Below, in pieces: positions 45,090-55,692 of a stretch of DNA of 64,000 bases. This DNA is from Knoxdaviesia capensis. Taxonomy: Eukaryota > Ascomycota > Sordariomycetes > Microascales > Gondwanamycetaceae. Numbering within the stretch: position 1 is the stretch's first letter; every line of letters starts with the position of its first letter. The notes beneath the pieces are model-generated. The model was not told the origin of the DNA and did no database searches. It worked only from the letters and a program-made list of their open reading frames with translations. The translations under genes and the position numbers were made by a program. The stretch is taken from the NCBI GenBank assembly GCA_001510575.1, contig LNGK01000002.1:3150144-3214143 (forward strand). The letters are read 5' to 3'.

Positions 45090-46179
45090 CGGAGAGGAAG
45101 CTGTGGGAGCAGAAATATGAGGAATTGGTTGGAATTAAAGGAGATTGAAGACGGTGAAAACGGAATGGTTTCGGGGAAAGAGAAACCAGAGAAGAAGAAG
45201 AAGAACAGCTAAAATAAAAGAAGCAGCAACAGCAGGAAAAGTTAATTTAAAGGAAGGAGAGTAGGAGCAAAAACAAGTTCAAAGAATGTTGGATAGAATC
45301 AATAGAAGAAAGGTTATTTCAACCTGAAAATGAGGCACCAGATGTATATTGGGTATGTTGCCGTCTTTGCATATAACCTGACGAACAGCTGGCTTTATAC
45401 GTGTAAGTCAGATGCATGCAAAGATCTGGAAGTGGAAGTCAACCGGTCACCACCAAGAGAAGAGAGAAAAAAAGCAAACCGATAGAGGGGAGGTTCTTAT
45501 ATCAACACAAAGCATGGGTCCAAGCTCATAAGTGAAAAGAAAAGAAAAAAAAGGAAAGAAAAAAAGATAGTCTGGCCCCACGACCCAGCAGAGCCAAATC
45601 TAGTGTAAATCCTAAATCCATCCTTACAAACCATTCTCTGTTACTGCTTCTAGCCGCTAAGTTTTGGTCGTTGATGTTCCTGTGAATCTATCCGTTATAG
45701 ACACACTCCCCCCCTGGTTGGAAAAGTGGAAAGTGGGTTTCGTCTTCGGACGAGCAGAAATGGGTTTGGCAACGGAGTTTCAACTGGCAAAGAAGATATT
45801 CTGAGCTTCTTTTTTTTTTCTGCGGTTGCTTCCGCCTATATGCACAATTGGACACTTAAATCACATCTTCAGAACTCATCTCTCCTAGGGTAACAGGAGA
45901 TAGATGATCACACAAAATGGATGCCTCGGGAAATAATTTAGACGTTGATAATGTGTGTGGGTGCAGACACTCCGCTCCCTCTTGCAACCTTGCAACTCAT
46001 CCCACTAGCCGATCTCCACAGCGTTCGCACAAAAGATGAGTTCATATTAAACAGCCGACTGCCGCGAGAGTGACTTGCTGACGCTTGAGCCTGGTTGCAG
46101 CAGCTCAGGTCCGACAGACCCCCTGCCACAACAACACAGATCTTGCACCAGATAGCCAGAAGTCCTCTCGCCTACAAGA

Positions 46180-46213
46180 TACTGTACAGTACTGTACTGT
46201 ACAGTACTGTACT
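46180..46213. repeat. overlapping ACTGTACAGT/ACAGTACTGT palindrome cluster
   Basis: 34 bp made of the pentamers ACTGT and ACAGT in alternation. It contains two ACTGTACAGT (46181, 46196) and two ACAGTACTGT (46186, 46201) perfect 10-bp palindromes. Confidence 0.85.
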
Positions 46214-49133
46214 ACACACATATGACAGACATGATCAACAGCCCTATTGGGGCATTTCAGAGAACGCGGCAGTCTGGCAGTGGCTAAGCCATTCCGGTAC
46301 CGACAGGGCGTATCGACATATACGATCCTTCGATCCAGCATCTAGTGGTGTCTGTCGACAGAGTAAGCAGCTCATCCTACGGGACAATGCATTATCACTA
46401 GCTGGTCGGGACGGCATTCCAAACGCAGAAAAGACCCATTCGGTGTGAATCATCTGTTAGCCTTGGCCCACGTAACTCACGCGGATGGGAGAAGCGCTGT
46501 ATCCGGGTGCTACGTGGACTAACCCTTATCGACCACGGTTTGAGGAAGTGGGTGGCGGTGATTGCCGTGTTGGAGGCTCATGGTGTACCAATTCGATGCA
46601 CAGGACACACACCACTGGCTATACTATAGGTCGACTTATCTATCTCTAGTGTATCTATGCAGGACTGTTGCTTTCGCGTGCGGGTCTTGTCGCGAATGGC
46701 CCAATATGCCTGTCACTAATACGCGGTTTGTGCCCACCCCCAGCCAGTTATTTCAAGTACCGGCGGGGCCAAGCTTGCGATAGCAACGGAACCGCTTAAG
46801 CCAACGCTTGGGAAAAAGGTTTGCTAAAGAGTTTGGATTAACAATCGCCCGAGGGACGCACAATCCAATCTCAATGGCCTGAAGGCTAGAAGACGGCGAC
46901 GGAAAAAAAAATCAGCGGTGTCAAAGCTAAAACTTTGGAGCACGCCCCCCCTTATGATGGTCGTCTATTCCCCGGTTGTTTTTGGTTTCTTTACTCCCCC
47001 CTTCGATTCCTCTGGCTGGCGTCTTTCCTCCGATCTCCACGGCCGTCTCGGGTGAGTCACATTTCGTCACTTCCCCTCCCTAACATACTTCACTTATATG
47101 CTGCCTCTTATGGCCCGTTCAAGATTCTTCAGGCTGGCGCTGAGGTTTGCAACTTAGTCGCCCCTGATTTCGGCGGTCCTCTTTTTAATCTGAACACATG
47201 AAGAGCGTAGTGATTCGATATCTTTGTGCTTATATGCAGGAGCACGAATCATCGAATCGTCGCCGTTCAGAGTCACTTCCTGGCCCACTGGTGCGCACAT
47301 CAGGAGGAAGTTCAGCCCAAGTTCCAAGCGTGCAGCCGGAATTAAGCTGACATCTGGATTAAGGATCGTGACGTACTATACAACATGCACACAGCCCTTA
47401 GACCTCCGAGGAAAAAAGGGAAGCGCGGGATGTGATCCCAACACCGTTGCGCATCCGCCTTTCCGGGGCTGCCACACCAGATAACCTAATACGCGTATCA
47501 CGGTCGACACGTTCCTAGGTGTCAGCAATCCGATCGGCCACCCGTCTTACATCCAGCTGTCGATCGATGGATATTCGGGCTTCTGGGTGTCTTTGGTTCC
47601 TCCGTCCATGCCAAGCATCTGGTGCTCGCCTCTCCGCTCAGTCGCCTCAGTCGCCACTCCTTTCCCACCCGCGGAAGACCACCCACCCCGAGTCGCCCGT
47701 GTCACCGAGTCGACGGCCCAACTTACAGTACCCAGTGGGCTTTGCCGCGCGGTGAAATGTATGTACGGAAGTACCAGGACAAGGATGTAGAAATGAATAC
47801 TTGATGGGTGTACGTGTACGCTATGTACTGTACAAGTCCGGTACTCGGAGTCGTAGGTACGGAGGTAGAGTACTCGTAGAGGAGGAAGCATGCTAAAAAG
47901 TGCTGTTTGAGCCTCACTCTTTCGTGATCATGCTCCACCTATGGTGTATCGGTGGTTTAATTCCACGTCTTGGCCGCCATCCATGAGGACCCGAGGTCTC
48001 CGGTCGTGGACTTCGGTACGGACGACCATCCGGCCGAACTTGCCCCCCCGGACTTATCACTCATCCTTTCCGAGATGACACTTTGTCATGCCACCAAGAT
48101 ACGGACGACCCTCTGCACAGGCAACGCCATTCGGTCGACATTTTATTTGCACGTATCATGGGCCGAGTAAAGAACAAGTTATATCACAACTTGCAACTGA
48201 TTCACACGAAACAGCCTTCCGAATCCGGCTTCTCACCCGCCAATCCTACCCTTCATGAAACAATTGAAACCTGATTATGTCTGCGCTTATATACGTAATA
48301 TGTCGAAGAACCGGAAAAGGCCAACGTAGGGAGGACCGCAACGCACGTTCTCTGAAAAAGAAAATTAAAAAAAATTATAAATTATAAAATTATAAAACCA
48401 CCGCCAGCCAAAACAAAAAAGCGACGTCCCGCAAAACCCACCCAGGGATGTGATACTCGGCTAAAACCCTAAGCCGCGTTTGTTTGTGTGCGCAAGTTTG
48501 AGGAAATTTGCACGGATCGCTGGGATCTCTCCCGGTATTTGTGGGAAATCGGTCCCTAGATTTTTTTTTTTTTTTTTTACGGGCCCAACAATGGGGAAGA
48601 CCGCCCTTTTTTTCAGGACAAGACCCCCCAGCTGCGTTGCTTATGATACGGAGAGATTGTTGAACAGCGGCCGGCTTTGCTCATCCGCCCTAAGCGTCTG
48701 GCTTGGTTCCCACTTCGCGATTAATCCCACGGGGCGAGCTCCACCTTACATAGGCCCAGATATCGCGTTCCCCAAAAGGATCAAAAGGGCGCGGAAGCCC
48801 AGAAAACAAGGTAGAAAAGAGTAAAAAGGCCCACGGCCCCGCCCCCTGCAAAAACTCAAATACGCGGGACTGTTGGTCCGGTTTGGGCGGTGATAAGTCT
48901 TTAAAATCCGGTGCCGACTAAATCTCGCTGTGTGTGTTTTCCACCGCATGTAACGAGCACGAGGAGAAAACTAGGACCGCGCCTCTCTGGTTGCGAAGCC
49001 GAGATGTGGGTATCGGCTGAAAATCCTGCCTCTCAGTGTTTTTTTCTGGCTTCCAAATTTTGAAATTCAGTTCGTGACCCTTCATCATCGGCATTGGCAA
49101 TGCAAAAAGTGTATGTCCCATTCCGCCGCAAAC

Positions 49134-49143
49134 AAAAATAAAA
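49134..49143 (-). terminator. Pol III oligo-T terminator of tRNA-Ser
   Basis: TTTT on the minus strand begins 13 nt past the discriminator base of the tRNA, followed by a second T run. Confidence 0.6.
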
Positions 49144-49155
49144 CAATCATTTCGT

Positions 49156-49236
49156 CGACAGAGACAGGATTCGAACCTGCGAGGCCGAAGCCATATGATT
49201 TCTAGTCATACCCATTAACCACTCTGGCACTCTGCC
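49156..49236 (-). tRNA. tRNA-Ser (AGA)
   Basis: On the minus strand the acceptor stem GGCAGAG pairs with CTCTGTC (one G-T pair), with discriminator G. The D arm is of the class II type (GCCAGAGTGGTTAATGGG). The anticodon stem TATGA/TCATA encloses loop CTAGAAA with anticodon AGA. A variable arm of about 14 nt (TGGCTTCGGCCTCG) identifies serine. The T loop is TTCGAAT. No intron is present. Confidence 0.93.
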
Positions 49237-49533
49237 TGAACGTGCCCCAACTCTTGCCACCTTTTCTTTATCTACGCCACACATCCGAACCCTAATTAAC
49301 CCTAAGTTGCTCGACTACCTCCAGGCACATCGTGCACACGAGCTCTTGCATCCGAACAGAAATTGTGGTATTGTCTCTTCCTAAGATATTTTCTCTCATT
49401 TCAGTCTCATGATGCATCCGTCAATATCGTTCCTCCACGGCAAGTCGCAAATATGTAGTTCCCATGTCTCCAAACACTCTCATAGCCACATCCCATCTCC
49501 CATCCAATTCCATTGCCGAGATAGTCTGTCTCA
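49237..49533. other. short intergenic region with two telobox-like sites
   Basis: AACCCTAA occurs at 49288-49295 and 49298-49305, between the tRNA-Ser and the coiled-coil gene's 3' end. Confidence 0.5.
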
Positions 49534-51292
49534 TCAGAGCGTAAAACGGTTCGGCTTCGTCGGCGACCCGGCGTCAGTGATCGGCCCGGTCAAGTGAAGG
49601 TACATCGGGTGGTCCGGCCCGATAACCCAGCCCTGATGAATGATCTGGTTCGCGTTCATCACACGCGGGAACAGAACGAACGGGGCTCCGCCGTCACCGT
49701 TGACCATGGCCTGGGACACCGAGCCCACGCCGCTCACCGAAGACCCCATTGAGTACATGTCGCGCGGACTGTTCGCACCCTGCATCTGGCCAGCCAACTG
49801 GGAATTCCGCCGTGTCCGTAGGTGCGACAGGGATCGGCTCAGCATTCCGTCATTGCTGGCTCCGTCAACGCCGCTGCGGGACGCAACCGCCACCTCGGAT
49901 GATGTTGGTGATTGGGTTGGAATGTTGTTGAAGTACCCGGGGGTCAAGGGCGGTCTGTGCTCGTTCTCCTCCCGGTCTTCAAAGGCCACGCAGGACATCA
50001 TTGCGCACTTGCCCCGCGCTGTCTTCCACACTTGCATGGCCTTGTCGAACAATGGGTTCACTTCCGTCGTGGCCAAGCTCGCATCATCGGTCCGCCGCCA
50101 GATCCAGGTTATCAGCTCTCCCTTGCAAAATTCAAGGATGCTATTCGCGACATTCGGGTCGTCAGCACTCCGGACATGCGTTCGGAACGCCAGCTCGCTG
50201 GTCTGTGCCCACTCGGGATCCATCGCATTCCGATATATCCCGTCGATGACCTTGTCCACGCTGGCCAACAGATCCTCATCCAACCACGCTGTGGAAAAGA
50301 TAATCTTCAGGTGGTCTGAGAGATAATTCATCACAGCGGCGCACCGCAGCCTCGTTTTAAAGCTGATGCCGGTGTTAGCAAGAGCCAGTGTTCCGTTGCT
50401 TCGGCCCTGCTTCGAAGATGACTAGTTGAGAGCCGGGTGCTGGAGTTAGCTCGCTGTGTACTGGATCCGTTTCAATTGCTTCCTAGCCACGCCGGCATAC
50501 TGACCTCTTTCAAGTCCCAGCTGGCTGCAACTTTCTTAGAAACAGCATGGGTCATGTTTGCAAGTTCAGCAAACGATTTAATCCTATAACAAGTCATGGT
50601 TTTGCCGTGTGTTAGTGAGATTCGCATGTCCAGATGTGTGTTGAAAGGCTCTCTTACGTCATCTCGAGCTCTGTAGTGCCAAACTCCTTCACCATCCAGT
50701 GGCCATTCCACATCGACAGTTTATCGATTTCGGCCTTGAGCTTAGAAATCTCCTCATTCCGCTGTCTGATCTTCCAGTGGGCTTTCTCGAGACTCTTCTT
50801 TGACTCTTCCAGGTCGCGCTCGAGGGACTCAGCGGTGTCCCTATCACTCTGACTCTGCAAAGACTGCTCTTTCAATTTTTCTTCTAGCTCCTTGATCGTC
50901 CTGTCCGAAATGGCACTGTCGACCTTGTCACGGATGAGCTGCAAGATTCTGTCTGCCTCCTCCTCCTTCACATGCGACCGGGCCTTGGTTGCTTCGAGCT
51001 CCTTTCGGGAAGCTTCCAACTGTTTCTGCAGGTCATCCCTTTCCTTTTTGCCCTCTGCCAGCTGCTTGCGGAGGTTCTCCCTTGAGCTCAGAAACTCTCT
51101 CATTTTATCCAGGGATCCGAACTCTCTGAAAAAGGTGAACATAACTTCGAAGGTTTCATTCCGGGTGAAGTCTCTGTACTCGTCCAGGATGTCTTTCAGT
51201 GCTGTCACCTCGTCGTTGGAGGGTTGAGGCGCTTGGATGGTTTTGGGAATCATCGAAACGAGCGAAACGATATCCAGTGAGCCAGGGGTCAT
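49534..51292 (-). CDS. uncharacterised coiled-coil protein
   Basis: The exons are 51292-50658, 50583-50505 and 50421-49534, giving 1602 nt and 533 residues. I do not recognise the family. Residues ~60-205 are a strongly charged heptad-rich coiled coil (KKERDDLQKQLEASRKELEA, ELEEKLKEQSLQSQ). After a short linker (TIKSFAELANMTHAVSKK) comes a globular, Trp-containing region of ~150 residues (YLSDHLKIIFSTAWLDEDLL, ELITWIWRRTDDASL). A Ser/Pro/Gly-rich tail with HLRTRRNSQ (a possible phosphorylation site) follows, ending in a hydrophobic patch around FVLFPRVMNANQIIHQGWVI. There is no signal peptide or membrane segment. Both introns are GT-AG (donors GTAAGA and GTCAGT) and preserve the frame. A scaffold or cytoskeletal adaptor is conceivable, but that is only inferred from architecture. 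Confidence 0.75.
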
Positions 51293-52901
51293 TTGGACAG
51301 AAGACCAGTGTTCTCTGGTATAGGCAATGTTGAGTGGGTGGAAGTGCTGGTATCAAGAAGGTGGTTAAGGCTGCGCCTGTGAGGCGTTCTGTGTTGGTTT
51401 GATGCTGGGAATCGCGTTGGGCGGAAAAGAAATAGAGCAAGGTTCGCAACCCAATTCGTCCTGGGCAAGCCTTGGAACTTATAGTTCAAGTCGTTGCATG
51501 TCATATAGCGGGACAGTCGCTTCGTGCCGGTCCGAAGTGGGTGCACTCCTCCATGGGACCCTCAAGCCCAGCAGGCCCCAATTGTCCAAAGCAATCGTCT
51601 CCAAATAAATAAAAGGTTTTGAAAAAACCCCCCTCTTCCTTCTAGCTTTCATTCTATCTTCTTGGCTTCTGTTGAAGGGGGGGGCAAAGCCATGGCGTAC
51701 TCTAGCCAGCAAAAGCCATCAGAACAAACCAAACCGTCGAGAAAATGTGATGATAGCCGGAGCGGGGGAGGTGAAGTGCATAGAGGCGAAGGTGGTGTCA
51801 CATCCATGATGCAGCATAATCCGGCCAATGAGCCGCGTCCGCGAGATAGTCCGGGTTAACCTCCGCCAATCGCAGCCACACTCAAGGAGCATTTGGGGGG
51901 CCGGCAATATGTGCTGTCCTTCTTGTTATCATCAGAGTTCGGTTAGTTTGAATCAATCCTACCAATAATTGCAAAGTTGTACAGCTCAGGACACACTTTC
52001 GGCGTGAAAAACGCAATTGAACATCCCGGAAAACGCAAAGTCTGGTTGCCTGGTTGCATTAGTTATCTATGCAGGATGCCGCTTTGTTGCACTGTGAGGT
52101 GTGATATGGGAAGATGGGACGACGTGGCTGTCCAGTTGTCCGTCGTGTTCTAACCCGGTAACTCGTCGTAGGCATACATTCGTACAGGTAAAGTGGTTGC
52201 ATCTTCATTTTTGGAGTAAATGGTGGCGAAGAGGGCCGGCTATGAGTTGAGGCCAGATACCCTTCCCCTCGTACCGATAGTGAGAAGATAAAGAGGGGAA
52301 GAACAGCTGACAAGTCAACGAGGAATCATGAGAAGAGAGAGATATAGGAAAAGGCTGATGGAGTGAGAACAGTCCAGAACATCTAAGCTGCCCCGCGACG
52401 ATCGGAGCCCATTTCTGTGCCAGTGGCCTTCGTTTCACACTTTGATCTCATGGCCATAACCCGTGAGAATCGCGAGAGTCGCCGGCAGGGCTCACCCATG
52501 CCTAGCTACTTTATGTTTATTCCCGGGCTAAGTCTCCGATGGACGGTATATGCAGTAAATCGTCGTCTAAGATGCATGTATTCTATATCTGAAACTCCGT
52601 CTATTCGTGCTACTGGCTGGCATTCCCAGGAAGATGGATGCAGACGCACCTTGGCCCTGCCAGTGTCAGTGTGGCCATGACTTCAACTGGGGAGACCTGG
52701 GTAGGAGTTAGGGCCGAAGTTGGCGTATGCCCATTGCGTATCTGCGGTTTCACGAGTTTGCTTCGGATCGCTTGATAGATGCTGGACAAAACCTGGAAAT
52801 GTCGGTGAGCGAGAGTGGCATTGACAGCGTCACTTCAGAGAAACGGCAGTGCTTTCAGTCGGAAACCTAGTCTGAATCCCCCATCATTTGTCAGTCCAGA
52901 C
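51293..52901. other. intergenic
   Basis: 1.6 kb between two minus-strand genes. No gene, repeat or RNA was recognised. Confidence 0.5.
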
Positions 52902-54161
52902 CTAGGAGTGTCCAGATCTATCAAAGACGTAAATCTCCACCGGCTGGTCAGCAGCCCCAAGACACCGCAGCGGGACGACATCCTTCCCTTGTACACGCCA
53001 ATCCGCCGCCTCCATCAGATCGAAAAACGCCCGTTCGTCGTCATGGCGGGGCTTCGTGGCCATGACAATTTTGGGGCCCCCTTTCTGCGCCTCGTGCAGC
53101 TTCGTGAGCGTTCCAACCAGTAGGCCCAGAGTGTCAGAGTTGTATGTGCAGTCACTGATGCAGATCAAATCCCACGGTACCGATGACACGCGCGAGCTAA
53201 AGCTGCCCCGGGCGCCATGCGTCCAGTCAAGGTTTTCGTAGTCAAGCATGACCCGGGATGCGAGCTCAGTCCTGATGGCGTCCAGCTTTTCCTCGGCCGT
53301 AGACCCAGTATCCTCCGGTGCACTGTCACTCTGGTTTGCGTCCTGCTCGGCCTGTGCGAGACTCGCCAGGGTGCGTGTGGCGAAGTGCTGTATGTTCGCC
53401 CGCGCCCACCGCTCGGCATCCGGGAGATCAGTCATGAGCACGGAGGAGCCCGCAGCAGCCGGAACACCGGTCAGTAGCGCCGCAAGTCCAATTCCGAAGG
53501 TGCCAACACCGCAACCCAGTTCGAGAAGGCGTATGGGGCCAGAGACTCTTGATCGAGAGAGCTCGGACGCGATTCCGGTAGCCACGAGAGCTTCGAAAGA
53601 TCCGGCAAAGACCCCCGCAGCCACAGCTACCGCCGTTAGCCCGCCATCCCAAACATGGCGGGCTATACTGTCGCCAAGATCCTCGTCGGTCAGGATGGGA
53701 TACATCCTCCCCGGAACGGCCGGGTTCTGGAACATCATCCTCCGCTGTGACCTGCGAATCGGCTCACCAGACGCCGGGGAGACCTCGGCCCATACCGGGT
53801 AGATCAGCCCGGAGGGAAGTGAGACGAGATCCAAGGCCATCCGCACAGCCAATCGATCGTCGGCTGGAGAAATCACAATCTTTTCAATCCGGCTGGGATC
53901 CAGATGCGTGGGGACTGGTACATCGAGCTTGGCTATCCGTTGGCGGGCCTTCCAGTATCCAAGCTTGACCGTGGTCGGAGCAGCTTGTGGTGTGAATGGC
54001 TGTTTGGGAACCACGGTCATCTGAAGTGGGATGGGAGATGGAGGATCGAGGAAGGCGTCTCCGAGATCGGTTGTAATAGAGAACACGACCCGGAGGGACG
54101 GCCTTGTTGAGCCTTTTCCACCGGAGATGGTGACCGGACTCATCAGCCGGATGTAGTGCAT
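52902..54161 (-). CDS. METTL21/Methyltransf_16-like protein (lysine) methyltransferase
   Basis: A single exon encodes 419 residues. The C-terminal half is a class I SAM-dependent methyltransferase: RHVWDGG (~169-175) before the fold is typical of the seven-beta-strand lysine methyltransferases (RxWxxG/A). Motif I LLELGCGVGTFGIGLA is at ~202-217, MTDLPDA marks the acidic end of beta-2, and WDLICISDCTYNSDT is the family's D-x-x-Y catalytic-loop equivalent. The N-terminal ~150 residues are extra relative to METTL21A and may be a substrate-recognition part, as in yeast Efm2-like or FAM86-like enzymes. The substrate (perhaps a translation factor or chaperone) is inferred. No signal peptide. Confidence 0.85.
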   Translation of the reverse strand: MHYIRLMSPVTISGGKGSTRPSLRVVFSITTDLGDAFLDPPSPIPLQMTVVPKQPFTPQAAPTTVKLGYWKARQRIAKLDVPVPTHLDPSRIEKIVISPADDRLAVRMALDLVSLPSGLIYPVWAEVSPASGEPIRRSQRRMMFQNPAVPGRMYPILTDEDLGDSIARHVWDGGLTAVAVAAGVFAGSFEALVATGIASELSRSRVSGPIRLLELGCGVGTFGIGLAALLTGVPAAAGSSVLMTDLPDAERWARANIQHFATRTLASLAQAEQDANQSDSAPEDTGSTAEEKLDAIRTELASRVMLDYENLDWTHGARGSFSSRVSSVPWDLICISDCTYNSDTLGLLVGTLTKLHEAQKGGPKIVMATKPRHDDERAFFDLMEAADWRVQGKDVVPLRCLGAADQPVEIYVFDRSGHS

Positions 54162-55035
54162 TGTGAGGGTAGAGAGTCAAGAACTCTTATATAGTGTTCA
54201 TCAAGCTTCAAAGAAAGCAAAAAAAAAATTAGCCGAGTCGAGAGCATGTAAATGTCAACATCACAAAGACCACACCTCCAAAGACACCTTTTTCACAAAT
54301 GTCAACAGGCATCGTTGAACGCAAGCTCCATTAAAAAAGTTTTCGTGGTAACCCTAACCCTGGTAGGCCTCTCCAACCCTAGCCCCGCAATGGCTTCTTC
54401 TGACCGCCTCTCTCCGTCCACTCCGGCGCCTTTCCGAGTTTGACATCGGGAAGTTCAACGCGGGTGTCCATCATCATGTAATGGATGCAGTAAATCGCGC
54501 GCGCCGGGCAGCGGGTGGCTTATCTCCCTCAGTTGCGGTGAAAGAAGGTAAGGCACTGCCCCGGTCCAGACCGGCCCCGAGCGGAAAACTTCTCTCAGCT
54601 GGCGCCAAAGTCTCACTAGATTCCAGTGTCTCCAACGCTCGGAGGTCGCCGCATCTCTCTTCCTGGAACTGGGGCAGTGGGGCCTAGAAGCAAGAGCGGG
54701 CAACGCGTAGCTCGATTTTCAGTCCCTCGCCCGTTTGCCAGAGCTGGGATACCGATATGACGATATGCTGGGAGACGAGAGATACAAATACATCATCACT
54801 TTCGCCTCCTTCAGACTTCCATTTCTTCGCTCGTTTTGTTCTTCGCTGTTTCCCCAGAAATCCACTTCCTCCGCGAACGTTACCGAACCCTAGCGATCAA
54901 CTTCATCCTCGCTTGGACCCGCTATCTCCCTCTCCAAACCTCTCACGCTCATCACCGCCCACCACCACTGTCTCACTCTCTTATATCAGTCCCCCCACTC
55001 AACCGATTAACATCCCAGAAAACACAAAGAAAGCC
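54162..55035. other. intergenic, includes a possible unannotated exon
   Basis: The upstream regions of the methyltransferase (-) and the deaminase (+). A telobox-like site lies at 54350-54357. A short minus-strand frame ending at about 54386 has gene-like codon use and is reported separately. Confidence 0.4.
54386..54510 (-). other. possible 3' exon of an unrecognised small gene
   Basis: A minus-strand frame follows an AG acceptor-like site near 54520 and reads CPARAIYCIHYMMMDTRV, then ELPDVKLGKAPEWTERGG, then a Lys-rich end and TAG. Codon third positions look like those of neighbouring genes. I could not find a convincing first exon or family, so this stays tentative. Confidence 0.25.
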
Positions 55036-55692
55036 ATGGCTACGCACTCCCCGGAAGCCTTGCTCAAGGCTCTTCTCTCCACCACGGAGGAGAAGATTGT
55101 CCCTCTGACTGCCGCCGGAGTGTCGGCGGGCAGCAAGTTGTTCGGCGCGGCGATTCTGTCGGGCACGGACCTGGCGCCGTTGACGGTCGCCACCAACAAC
55201 GAGCGGGTGTCGCCGCTCCTCCACGGCGAGATCAACTGCATCCAGAAGTTCTTCACCGAGGACTTCCGCGATGTGGCCACGCGGCCGTCGCCGCGCGAGT
55301 GTGTGTTCTTCGCGACGCACGAGCCGTGCAGCCTGTGCCTCAGCGGCATCACATGGGCCGGCTTCACGCGCTTCTACTTCCTGTTCACCTACGAGGACAG
55401 CCGCGACCTGTTCTCGATCCCCTACGACATCGAGATCCTCGAGGAGGTGTACCGCGTGCCGGTGGCGAGCGACACGCCCGAGACGCTGGCGGCCCGCCCG
55501 CTGTACAACCGCACCAACAAGTTCTTCCAGGCCTCGTCGGTTGCCGAGTTGGTTAACGCCGTGCAGGACCCCGACGAGCGCAGCCACTGGGCGGCCGAGG
55601 TTGAGCGGGTCAAGGCGCTGTACAACGGCCTGAGCAGCACGTACCAGAAGGGCAAGGAGTCTGGCGCTGAGAGCTCCAGCGTGTGGAAATAA
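55036..55692 (+). CDS. cytidine/deoxycytidylate deaminase-fold zinc protein
   Basis: A single exon encodes 218 residues. The zinc deaminase signature is intact: His63-Gly-Glu65 (LLHGEINCI) supplies the first ligand and the proton-shuttling Glu, and Pro97-Cys98-Ser-Leu-Cys101 (HEPCSLCLSG) the two Cys ligands. N-terminal AGSKLFGAAILSG and TNNERVSPLLHGE are typical of the nucleobase/nucleoside deaminase family (CMP/dCMP, guanine or tRNA adenosine types). The C-terminal ~100 residues (RFYFLFTYEDSRDLFSIPYD, then EVYRVPVASDTPETLAARPL) are longer than in minimal cytidine deaminases and match a group of fungal proteins of unknown substrate. The start at 55036 follows a typical CACAAAGAAAGCC context; a longer upstream frame runs through the leader and lacks conserved features. 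Probably cytosolic. Confidence 0.88.
   Translation: MATHSPEALLKALLSTTEEKIVPLTAAGVSAGSKLFGAAILSGTDLAPLTVATNNERVSPLLHGEINCIQKFFTEDFRDVATRPSPRECVFFATHEPCSLCLSGITWAGFTRFYFLFTYEDSRDLFSIPYDIEILEEVYRVPVASDTPETLAARPLYNRTNKFFQASSVAELVNAVQDPDERSHWAAEVERVKALYNGLSSTYQKGKESGAESSSVWK

Larger units (their letters stand above)
45090..49155. other. 4 kb gene-free intergenic region
   Basis: No supportable gene. The first 500 bp are the purine-rich (plus strand) leader and promoter of the ABC gene. A dense cluster of ACTGTACAGT palindromes sits at 46180-46213, an AT-rich patch at 48360-48400, and a T18 run near 48560. AACCCTAA lies at 48465-48472. Scattered frames under 120 codons look random. Confidence 0.5.
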
